From: Spirochaetales bacterium
GTDB lineage: Bacteria; Spirochaetota; Spirochaetia; B11-G9
Reading direction: 5' to 3'
NCBI GenBank assembly: GCA_027077185.1
Contig: JALTGJ010000312.1
Location: 1 to 8,607, forward strand
Length of the DNA: 8,607 nucleotides
A model generated the notes under the pieces. That model did not search any database. It was not told the DNA's origin and worked only from the letters and a program-made list of their open reading frames with translations. Within the stretch, counting starts at the first letter, position 1. Every line of letters begins with the position of its first letter. Of the stretch, positions 1-5,723 are shown in pieces. Made by a program: the position numbers and the translations under genes.

Positions 1-1339
1 TTATCTCATAAACAAATGATTCAACTCTCCGAATTTCTGACATTGCACTTTTATTTCCATTAATTATATCTCTAATATTATCAACAATAGATTTATCAAT
101 AACTTCAATAGCCATTTCTTCTATATTATTTCCAAGAACATCACCTTGCTCCAACTGAAAACAATCAAGAAAAAAACCATTTACTTTTTCAATAAAAAGT
201 TCACTATTAAGAATTACTATTCCAGCCCTAAGAGAATAAATAATCTTTTCATTATAATCCTTCAAAAAAGTAATCTCATTAATAAATTTTTCCATTGATT
301 GCTTATTTTCATTTAACCGAAGCGTCATTTCATTAAAACCCTGAAATAAAGTACCTACTTCACTTCCTGATTTATGATCAATTTGTACATTAAGGTTTCC
401 CTCACGTATTCCATTCATAGCATAAATGAGCTTGCTTATAGGCCTTGTAATTTTACCGGAAAAGTAAAAACTCAGTAAAATGGAAAATAAGCTTACAATA
501 AGCGATACAGAAAGCAGTGTCTTATTGATCCTTGAAAGAATACTTAAATAAGGTTCATTGGACAGCAGCAGCACAAGAATAAGATCCTCTTCACCAGTAT
601 TTTTTTGTAATTTTCCCAAATTCTGAAATGCCGCATTATAATTACCTTCTTCCAGTTCCAGATTGTAGACTTCTTTATAGGGGACATCAAGAAAGCGCTT
701 ATTTATTAACCCGATAAAAATGTCCTTATCAAATAGTGTCCCTGACTGAACCTTACTGGAAGTTGTAAGAAAAATAATAGACTGTTCCTGCATTGGTATT
801 TGTTTATAAAACTTTTCATCAATATGTTTTAACAGATAAATTTCAAAACCATCAGGATTATCCGGTTTAATAAATCCAACTAAATATATACTATCATCAA
901 TTTCTCTTAATCTTATGTATGGATAATCTTTTTCTGATTTCAAACCTTCTAATTTTTTATAGGGTATAGAAATATTTCCAGACAATGAATATTCATCACT
1001 AATACCCTTATTGTTACGAATAACTATAAAATCCATACCGGATAGAACCAACAGTTCTTCATACCAGTCTTTAAGAATTCTATTAGAAAAAGATCCCCGA
1101 TAATTATTCCCATGGGTTTTTAATTTCTCGTCCTTACTAATTCTAACAATAGTCTTCCATAAGATCCGTACCCAGGAATTATAATTTTCATATACTGTTG
1201 CTGCCTCTGTTTTTAGAGCCAATCTGGCATCAACTTCATTATTCTTTGTAACTATTCCCGTTACAAGAAATATAGTAAGAGTAGACTGAAGGACAACAAC
1301 ACCAATAAAAAAAAGTAACGCTCGTAGAAACAGCTTCAT
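1..1339 (-). CDS. Membrane sensor kinase (HAMP-PAS, AtoS/NtrB-like), 3' end beyond window
   Basis: I translated this by hand as an open frame of 446 codons running off the left edge without a stop. The protein starts MKLFLRALLFF. It has a first membrane helix at about residues 8-30, an extracytoplasmic region of about 240 residues (31-272), and a second helix at about 273-294. A HAMP domain follows at about 295-347 (ITRPISKL; SEVGTLFQGFNEM), then the start of a PAS domain from about 360 (IIYSLRAGIVILN). In AtoS/NtrB/NtrY-type histidine kinases this layout leads into HisKA and ATPase domains, but those would lie outside the window, so kinase activity is inferred. A diguanylate cyclase or other output domain is possible. 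The ATG lies 12 bases after the ABC ATPase stop with no clear Shine-Dalgarno, which suggests translational coupling. It is the last visible gene of the importer operon and probably senses the transported solute or its loaded binding protein. Confidence 0.8.
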   Translation of the reverse strand, partial: MKLFLRALLFFIGVVVLQSTLTIFLVTGIVTKNNEVDARLALKTEAATVYENYNSWVRILWKTIVRISKDEKLKTHGNNYRGSFSNRILKDWYEELLVLSGMDFIVIRNNKGISDEYSLSGNISIPYKKLEGLKSEKDYPYIRLREIDDSIYLVGFIKPDNPDGFEIYLLKHIDEKFYKQIPMQEQSIIFLTTSSKVQSGTLFDKDIFIGLINKRFLDVPYKEVYNLELEEGNYNAAFQNLGKLQKNTGEEDLILVLLLSNEPYLSILSRINKTLLSVSLIVSLFSILLSFYFSGKITRPISKLIYAMNGIREGNLNVQIDHKSGSEVGTLFQGFNEMTLRLNENKQSMEKFINEITFLKDYNEKIIYSLRAGIVILNSELFIEKVNGFFLDCFQLEQGDVLGNNIEEMAIEVIDKSIVDNIRDIINGNKSAMSEIRRVESFVYEI

Positions 1340-1351
1340 TGTATTAGTATA

Positions 1352-2101
1352 TCAGTTTACCATCTCAGAACCAACAATAAGATTTACCACCTCTTCTGTA
1401 CTTGTTTCTTTTTTTACCAGATCACCAACTTTTTCACCACGACGCATAACAATTATCCTGTCAGCCACTTCAAATACATCATGCATCTGGTGACTAATGA
1501 GGATAATTGCAATACCGTGATCCTTGAGTGAATTTACCAGATCCAGAACCTGTTTTTGCTGAGCAACCCCAAGGGCAGCTGTCGGTTCATCCATAATAAG
1601 AACCTTTGCTTTCCAGTAAATTGAACGGGAAATTGCAACTGCCTGTCTCTGCCCACCTGACAGAGTCCGGACATTGCTTTTTAAAGAAGGAATTTTTATA
1701 TCAAGTTTTTTAAGAATTTCCATAGACTCATTGTACATATAATCGTGGTCCAGAATTTTTATTATTCCAAATTTCTTTTTTGTTTTTTCCCTGCCCAAAA
1801 ATATATTTGAGTAAACATTTAAATTTTCGGCCAGAGCCAGATCCTGGTAAATGGTCTCAATACCTACTGAAAGTGCATCGATTGGAGAATGAATACTGGC
1901 TTCTTTTCCATTATGATAGATACTGCCTTCATCACTGGGATAAACACCTGATAACATTTTTATCAGCGTTGACTTACCTGCACCATTGTCGCCCAGAATT
2001 GCAACAACTTCACCGGCACTTACTCCAAAACTCATATTATTTACAGCAACAAGACCACCAAATCTTTTTGTAATATTTCTGGTTTCTATCAGATAATTCA
2101 C
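1352..2101 (-). CDS. ABC sugar importer ATPase, single-domain CUT2 (FrcA-like)
   Basis: This is the cytoplasmic ATPase that powers the importer, 249 aa. All nucleotide-binding motifs are visible: Walker A GDNGAGKST (37-45), Q-loop Q86, signature LSGGQ (147-151), Walker B VLIMDE with catalytic E172, and switch H204. Most CUT2 ATPases (RbsA, XylG, MglA) are about 500 aa with two fused ATPase halves. This one has a single half, as in FrcA, so it should act as a homodimer under the two permeases. The start codon is GTG. An AAGGAG ribosome-binding site 7 bases upstream overlaps the end of the preceding permease gene, whose stop lies 4 bases before this start, so translation is probably coupled. 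Sugar-uptake function is well supported by family and context; the exact sugar is unknown. Confidence 0.95.
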   Translation of the reverse strand: MNYLIETRNITKRFGGLVAVNNMSFGVSAGEVVAILGDNGAGKSTLIKMLSGVYPSDEGSIYHNGKEASIHSPIDALSVGIETIYQDLALAENLNVYSNIFLGREKTKKKFGIIKILDHDYMYNESMEILKKLDIKIPSLKSNVRTLSGGQRQAVAISRSIYWKAKVLIMDEPTAALGVAQQKQVLDLVNSLKDHGIAIILISHQMHDVFEVADRIIVMRRGEKVGDLVKKETSTEEVVNLIVGSEMVN

Positions 2102-2105
2102 TTAT

Positions 2106-3170
2106 TTACTCCTTGTATGCAGGCTCGGGAAAAAATTGATCTATCAGCACAGCAGAAATTAGAATAGTTCCAACAATAATATATTTATCAAATGTTGGGA
2201 TACCTAGAATTCTTAATCCTGTCTCCAGTACAGAAATTATAACAGCACCAAGAATTGTTCTCCAGACAGTTCCTTTACCTCCATAGAGGCTTGCGCCTCC
2301 AATTACTACTGCAGCAATGGACTCAAGAAGAAGAGATGCCCCGGCATCTGCTTTACCGGTTACATACTTTAACATATACAGGACACCTGCCAGAGACGCC
2401 AGAAAGGAAGAAAGCATATATATCTTTGTTATATGCCATTTTACATCTATTCCTGATCTAATAGCTGCATCCTCATTTCCACCAATAGCATATGTGTGCT
2501 GGCCAAATTTTGTTTTACTTAAAACAAAGGCAAAAACTGCTATAAAAATAAAAGTAATGACAACAACATTAGGCAGTACCTCATATACTTTAACTCCCCT
2601 TGCAACTTCAGGCCTTGTGAAAAAAGAATATCCTCCGCCTTTCACAAAATAAAAAAAATGACCATTTCCAATAATGTTTGCAAGATGAGGAATATTTTTT
2701 GCGGCTTTTTTTGCTATAAGCAGTTCTGAAATACCATGAGAAATACCAAGCATTGAAAAAGTTGCAATAAAGGGGGGAACCTTCAACCTGGATATAAGGT
2801 ACCCATTTATCAATCCTGGAATAAGTCCAAGAAACAGAGTTATTAAAATACCAAGAATAATAGAAAAAATAGGATTAATTCCCAATAAAGAAAACCCTGC
2901 AACTAATTTTGCAGAAATTATTGTGGAAAGCCCCATAACATATCCAACAGAAAGGTCAATACCACCTGTTATTATTACAAACAATTCTGCTGTTGCCATG
3001 AGTAAAACAGCAGTTCCAAAAAAGAAAATAATCTGAAAAGCATTCAGAGTAAAAAAGCCCCTGGCCATAAAACTGAAAAATATAAACTCCAAAAATAGAA
3101 ATACAAGGGCCCATTGTCTCCCTATTTTTAGGAAGAATTTTAAACGATTATGTTTTGCAATACTCAGCAT
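2106..3170 (-). CDS. CUT2 sugar ABC transporter permease, second copy (RbsC-like)
   Basis: This is an inner-membrane permease of 354 aa in the RbsC/BPD_transp_2 family. Hydrophobic segments run throughout. The conserved GGIDLSVG lies at 69-76, VPPFIAT at 131-137, and the cytoplasmic ATPase-coupling loop IGGNEDAAIRSGI at 229-241. It is longer than RbsC (about 320 aa), mainly because of an extra stretch at about 165-200 (GNGHFFYFVKGGG...) that is shared with the neighbouring permease and is probably extracytoplasmic. The ATG is preceded by AAGGGAG at a reasonable spacing. It starts 21 bases after the first permease ends and stops 4 bases before the ATPase starts. It is clearly paralogous to the first permease, and the two probably form a heterodimeric channel, as in LsrC/LsrD. 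Confidence 0.93.
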   Translation of the reverse strand: MLSIAKHNRLKFFLKIGRQWALVFLFLEFIFFSFMARGFFTLNAFQIIFFFGTAVLLMATAELFVIITGGIDLSVGYVMGLSTIISAKLVAGFSLLGINPIFSIILGILITLFLGLIPGLINGYLISRLKVPPFIATFSMLGISHGISELLIAKKAAKNIPHLANIIGNGHFFYFVKGGGYSFFTRPEVARGVKVYEVLPNVVVITFIFIAVFAFVLSKTKFGQHTYAIGGNEDAAIRSGIDVKWHITKIYMLSSFLASLAGVLYMLKYVTGKADAGASLLLESIAAVVIGGASLYGGKGTVWRTILGAVIISVLETGLRILGIPTFDKYIIVGTILISAVLIDQFFPEPAYKE

Positions 3171-3191
3171 TATTGGAACTCCCTTACCTGC

Positions 3192-4268
3192 CTAAAATAA
3201 ATCCGGAAACAACTGATCAATTACAACTGCCATAATAAGCAGCATACCCACAGCTATAAATCTATAAAAGGGTTCAATTCCTGATATAAGCAATCCATTT
3301 TCCAGAACCGCTATTAAAAATACACCAACAACCGAAGCAACAACTCTGCCTTTTCCACCCATAAGACTTGCACCACCAATAACAACTGCAGCCACTGCAA
3401 ATAATTCATACATGGCACCAAAGGTTGTAAAATTACCTATTCCAGTCTGGAATACATTAAAAACACCTGCAATACCTGCAATGAATGAAGATAAAACATA
3501 TATTTTAATAATATGTTTCTTTACATCAATTCCTGATCTAACAGCTGCATCCTCATTCCCACCAATAGCATAGGTATGCTGTCCAAATTTTGTATTGTTA
3601 AGTAAATGCCATAATATAAGAACAATTATACCTATAAAAATAAAGGAGTTCGGAATAAGCCTTAAATATTCACGTATTTGATTATTTCCAACTCCCGGAG
3701 GAAGTCCAAAAAAACTCACGCCCTCACCTTGTTTGATATAAAAAAGATAGCCATTACCTATTTTTGTAAGGTTGTCAGGAAGCATTGCAACAGGAAATCC
3801 CTTACAAATTTTAAGTGCAATTCCATTCGTAATTCCCCACATACCCATTGTAGCAATAAATGGAGGTACTCTAAATTTTGCAATCATTATTCCATTTACA
3901 AGGCCGGGAATGAGAGAAATAGAAAGAGCAACAAGAATACCAATAAATATGCTGAACCCAGCTGAATAGTTCCCACTATTAAACATTAACTGAATTATTT
4001 TTCCTGAACTTACAGAAGAAAGCCCCATAACAAAACCAATGGAAAGATCTATTCCACCACTTATTATTACAAAGGTTTCTGCACTGGCCATCAAAATAGC
4101 AATTACTGAAAGATGAATAATATTCTGGAAATTCGTAATACTTAAGAAGCCTCTACCGGTAAAACTAAATAAAATTACAAAAAATATAAGAAAGAAAAAC
4201 GCCCAGTTTCTCGCGACAGAACGAAGGAGTTTAGATTCCTCAATTACAAGATTTAAACTTTTAGTCAA
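3192..4268 (-). CDS. CUT2 sugar ABC transporter permease, first copy (RbsC-like), TTG start
   Basis: This is the partner permease of the importer, 358 aa from the chosen start. Family motifs are GGIDLSIG (71-78), VPPFIATMG and the coupling loop IGGNEDAAVRSGI (235-247). It shares the extra loop (GNGYLFYIKQGEG) with the second permease. The frame has no usable ATG: an in-frame TGA lies directly before a TTG at 4304, and a second TTG lies at 4268. I chose 4268 because GGGAGAG (4280-4274) sits 5 bases upstream, whereas 4304 has no Shine-Dalgarno. The resulting N-terminus also matches the second permease in length (19 versus 17 residues before the shared R(N/Q)WA). The longer form, ending at 4304, would be 370 aa. 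The gene lies downstream of a strong terminator, so it depends on readthrough or an unseen internal promoter. Confidence 0.88.
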   Translation of the reverse strand: MTKSLNLVIEESKLLRSVARNWAFFFLIFFVILFSFTGRGFLSITNFQNIIHLSVIAILMASAETFVIISGGIDLSIGFVMGLSSVSSGKIIQLMFNSGNYSAGFSIFIGILVALSISLIPGLVNGIMIAKFRVPPFIATMGMWGITNGIALKICKGFPVAMLPDNLTKIGNGYLFYIKQGEGVSFFGLPPGVGNNQIREYLRLIPNSFIFIGIIVLILWHLLNNTKFGQHTYAIGGNEDAAVRSGIDVKKHIIKIYVLSSFIAGIAGVFNVFQTGIGNFTTFGAMYELFAVAAVVIGGASLMGGKGRVVASVVGVFLIAVLENGLLISGIEPFYRFIAVGMLLIMAVVIDQLFPDLF

Positions 4269-4328
4269 AATAGCTCTCCCATAATTCAGCAGTTTTCCCC
4301 ACAATCATCAGAGGAATATGTATCATTT

Positions 4329-4357
4329 AAAAAAAGAGGGAACTTAACAGTTCCCTC
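4329..4357 (-). terminator. Intrinsic terminator/attenuator between binding protein and permeases
   Basis: Read on the minus strand, GAGGGAACT and AGTTCCCTC form a perfect 9-bp stem (4357-4349 with 4344-4336) around a 4-base loop. Seven Ts follow directly (4335-4329). It lies 34 bases after the binding-protein stop and about 60 bases before the first permease. The plus-strand reading has no T-tract, so it is directional. In binding-protein-dependent importers such a partial terminator typically makes binding-protein mRNA more abundant than permease mRNA; here that role is inferred. Confidence 0.88.
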
Positions 4358-4390
4358 CTGTTTTACCCCAAAGACTGCAGGGGATTCACT

Positions 4391-5377
4391 CTATTTATAA
4401 ATAAACTCATCCATAGCAGGATCATTTACATTCTCCGGAGTAAAATACTCAAAGCCGGGTATTACTGACTTTGGTACTTCTGTTCCTGCTGTCAGGTATT
4501 TATATCCCCACTCAACAGCAAGAGATCCAATTTCAAAAGGTTTTTGAGCAAGAACCAGATCAACCTGTCCTTTTTTAAGAGCATTAATCATATCAACAGT
4601 TGCATCCCATGTGGCAAGCTTAACAGCACCAACAAGACCTGCATTTACTACAGCCTGATAAGCACCCTGTGAAGAATACACATTTGTTGCAAATATACCT
4701 GTAATATCCGGATCCTTCTGAAGAGCAGCAAGAGTTTGATCTGTGGCTTTCTGCTGAACATCCATATTATAATCAACACCAACAAGTTCGATATCTGGAT
4801 ACTCTTTAATTCCTTCTTTAAATCCTTTTACTCTTCCCATTACAGAAGATACATCAGGATTTGTAGAATTTACATAAACTTTACCTTTACCACCTATCAT
4901 CTTTGCAAGATTCTCAGCTATTTCTTTTCCACCCTTCTCATTATTGGAACCTATATAGCTCAAAGGGAATGAAAAATCACTAGCTACTGAATAGTCACCA
5001 TTACCAAGAAAAGTATCTACTGTAATAATTTCAATTCCCTGGTCATATAATTTTTTAAGAGGGGTAATAAGGGCATCAATTGCTGTAGGTGCAATAAGTA
5101 CCATATCCACACCACCCTGCGCAACAGTAGCTTCCAATATAGGAACCTGAGCTTCAGGCCCCCAGGACTTAGGGTATTCAGCTACAATTATATTCACACC
5201 AAGCTCCTCAGCCTTAGCTCTTATCCCCTTTTCCATCATATAATAGAAAGGATCTGCAACACCCGGCATAAACAGCATTGTGACCTTATCATCTGCTGTG
5301 TCTTTCTGACCAGCTGCAAATAGTGGTATACTCAGTGTAATAAGTATAACCATAAAGATTAATAAACCTTTTTTCAT
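4391..5377 (-). CDS. Periplasmic sugar-binding protein of a CUT2 ABC importer
   Basis: This is the substrate-binding component, 328 aa, of the RbsB-like type I periplasmic binding family (Peripla_BP_4). It captures the solute outside the inner membrane and delivers it to the permeases. The N-terminus MKKGLLIFMVILITLSIPLFA is a classical signal peptide, probably cut near LFA/AGQ. There is no lipobox cysteine, so it should be soluble. Family-typical segments follow: VDMVLIAPTAIDAL, IEIITVDTF, YIGSNNEKGGKEIAENL, ITGIFATN and a C-terminal IGSLAVEWGYKYL. The frame stays open to 5425, but the ATG at 5377 is preferred because AAGGAGATA (5389-5381) precedes it, the signal peptide starts there, and the predicted sigma-54 transcript begins near 5398. 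It is first in the importer operon and is followed by the attenuating terminator. The ligand cannot be told from sequence; a sugar or sugar-like molecule is likely. Confidence 0.94.
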   Translation of the reverse strand: MKKGLLIFMVILITLSIPLFAAGQKDTADDKVTMLFMPGVADPFYYMMEKGIRAKAEELGVNIIVAEYPKSWGPEAQVPILEATVAQGGVDMVLIAPTAIDALITPLKKLYDQGIEIITVDTFLGNGDYSVASDFSFPLSYIGSNNEKGGKEIAENLAKMIGGKGKVYVNSTNPDVSSVMGRVKGFKEGIKEYPDIELVGVDYNMDVQQKATDQTLAALQKDPDITGIFATNVYSSQGAYQAVVNAGLVGAVKLATWDATVDMINALKKGQVDLVLAQKPFEIGSLAVEWGYKYLTAGTEVPKSVIPGFEYFTPENVNDPAMDEFIYK

Positions 5378-5408
5378 ATGTATCTCCTTTTTAATTTTAT
5401 TATTATAG

Positions 5409-5424
5409 AGCAATTTCCATGCCA
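5409..5424 (-). promoter_or_regulatory. Sigma-54 (-24/-12) promoter of the importer operon
   Basis: The minus strand reads TGGCATGGAAATTGCT, against the RpoN consensus TGGCACG-N4-TTGCW. The GG (5423-5422) and GC (5411-5410) doublets have exactly the required 10-base separation, and only one base of TGGCACG differs. The predicted start at about 5398 leaves a 21-base leader containing the Shine-Dalgarno and ending at the binding-protein ATG. A sigma-70 alternative (TTGACA at 5444-5439) has CATGGA at the -10 position and is poor. Spirochaetes such as Borrelia do carry RpoN. Such a promoter would need an enhancer-binding ATPase activator. Confidence 0.75.
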
Positions 5425-5516
5425 AGTATTAAATTACTTGTCAATACAATCTTTACAGATTTAAAGGCAGAACAAGCTGTTATTTTATTGCCGCAGTTAT
5501 CAGGTAGTGAAATATC

Positions 5517-5555
5517 GGATACCAAAGTAAACAATAAGTGCATACCCAGGTATCC
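5517..5555. repeat. GGATACC/GGTATCC half-site cluster, possible activator enhancer
   Basis: GGATACC (5517-5523) and its exact reverse complement GGTATCC (5549-5555) are 25 bases apart. A third near-copy, GCATACC (5540-5546), makes an imperfect palindrome with the last one (5540-5555). The cluster lies 119-157 bases upstream of the predicted sigma-54 start, a usual place for enhancer sites. The first copy shares CGGATAC with the second LacI-like operator read in reverse, so it could instead be a degenerate auxiliary operator. Function is inferred from position only. Confidence 0.35.
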
Positions 5556-5582
5556 ATAAATAAAAGAAAAATCCAATAATAA

Positions 5583-5598
5583 ATGTTACCGATTACAT
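5583..5598. promoter_or_regulatory. LacI-family-like operator 1
   Basis: The 16-base imperfect palindrome ATGTTACCGATTACAT has the central CG typical of LacI-family operators and closely resembles GntR-type gluconate operators (ATGTTA-N4-TAACAT). Outer arms ATGT/ACAT match perfectly. Its centre is 64 bp from the centre of operator 2, about six helical turns, which suits cooperative binding or looping. It overlaps the -35 position of the weak TATAAT promoter candidate (5612-5617). The regulator is not encoded in the window. Confidence 0.65.
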
Positions 5599-5646
5599 AC
5601 TCCTTATTCAGTATAATTGACAAACACGATATAAATAAATAAGCTA

Positions 5647-5662
5647 ATGTATCCGGTTACAT
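5647..5662. promoter_or_regulatory. LacI-family-like operator 2, abutting the rightward promoter
   Basis: The 16-base imperfect palindrome ATGTATCCGGTTACAT has the same outer arms and central CG as operator 1. Its last base is the first base of the -35 box TTGACA (5662-5667). A bound LacI-type repressor would therefore block RNA polymerase and silence the kinase-phosphatase operon until an inducer appears. The role is inferred from position and similarity. Confidence 0.68.
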
Positions 5663-5690
5663 TGACAGATCTAATAAAAATGGTAATAAT
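5662..5690 (+). promoter_or_regulatory. Sigma-70-type promoter of the kinase-phosphatase operon
   Basis: A perfect -35 TTGACA (5662-5667) is followed after 17 bases by AATAAT (5685-5690), one mismatch from TATAAT; TAATAA at 5684 with a 16-base spacer is a near-equivalent reading. The start would be near 5697, leaving a leader of about 27 bases with AGAAGGA (5711-5717) before the ATG at 5724. Operator 2 touches the -35, implying repression. Confidence 0.72.
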
Positions 5691-5723
5691 TTTTGCACTA
5701 AAGATACATAAGAAGGAACCTTT

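Larger units (their letters stand above)
5378..5723. other. Divergent intergenic control region
   Basis: These 346 bases lie between the divergent importer and kinase-phosphatase operons and contain no convincing open frame. From left to right they hold the binding-protein ribosome-binding site, a sigma-54-type promoter (minus strand), a GGATACC half-site cluster, a LacI-like palindrome, and a perfect TATAAT (5612-5617). A TTGACA follows (5617-5622), then a second LacI-like palindrome, and the best plus-strand promoter. The TATAAT has no good -35 at normal spacing: CCGATT lies 17 bp upstream and overlaps the first palindrome. The TTGACA at 5617 has no good -10. Either could be part of a secondary rightward promoter. 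Confidence 0.8.

Noticed and set aside
2255..2652. Plus-strand open frames within the second permease gene
   Set aside because: They lie antisense to a well-supported permease gene, and their translations show no family motifs. They are shadow frames.
5378..5425. A longer binding-protein reading frame starting at 5425, adding 16 residues
   Set aside because: The extension would overlap the sigma-54 promoter core and precede the predicted transcript start. The internal ATG at 5377 has a strong Shine-Dalgarno and begins a proper signal peptide.
5416..5444. Sigma-70 promoter for the importer using TTGACA on the minus strand (5444-5439)
   Set aside because: At a 17-base spacer the -10 would be CATGGA, with little resemblance to TATAAT; the sigma-54 element fits far better.
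5449..5462. Short inverted repeat AATCT-ttac-AGATT in the intergenic region
   Set aside because: Five-base arms in AT-rich DNA are expected by chance; nothing in its position gives it further support.
5583..5662. Catabolite-response (cre) elements: both palindromes match TGWAANCGNTNWCA with one mismatch each
   Set aside because: CcpA is a LacI-family regulator of Firmicutes, and the apparent spirochaete origin makes it unlikely. A local LacI-type repressor explains the same pattern.
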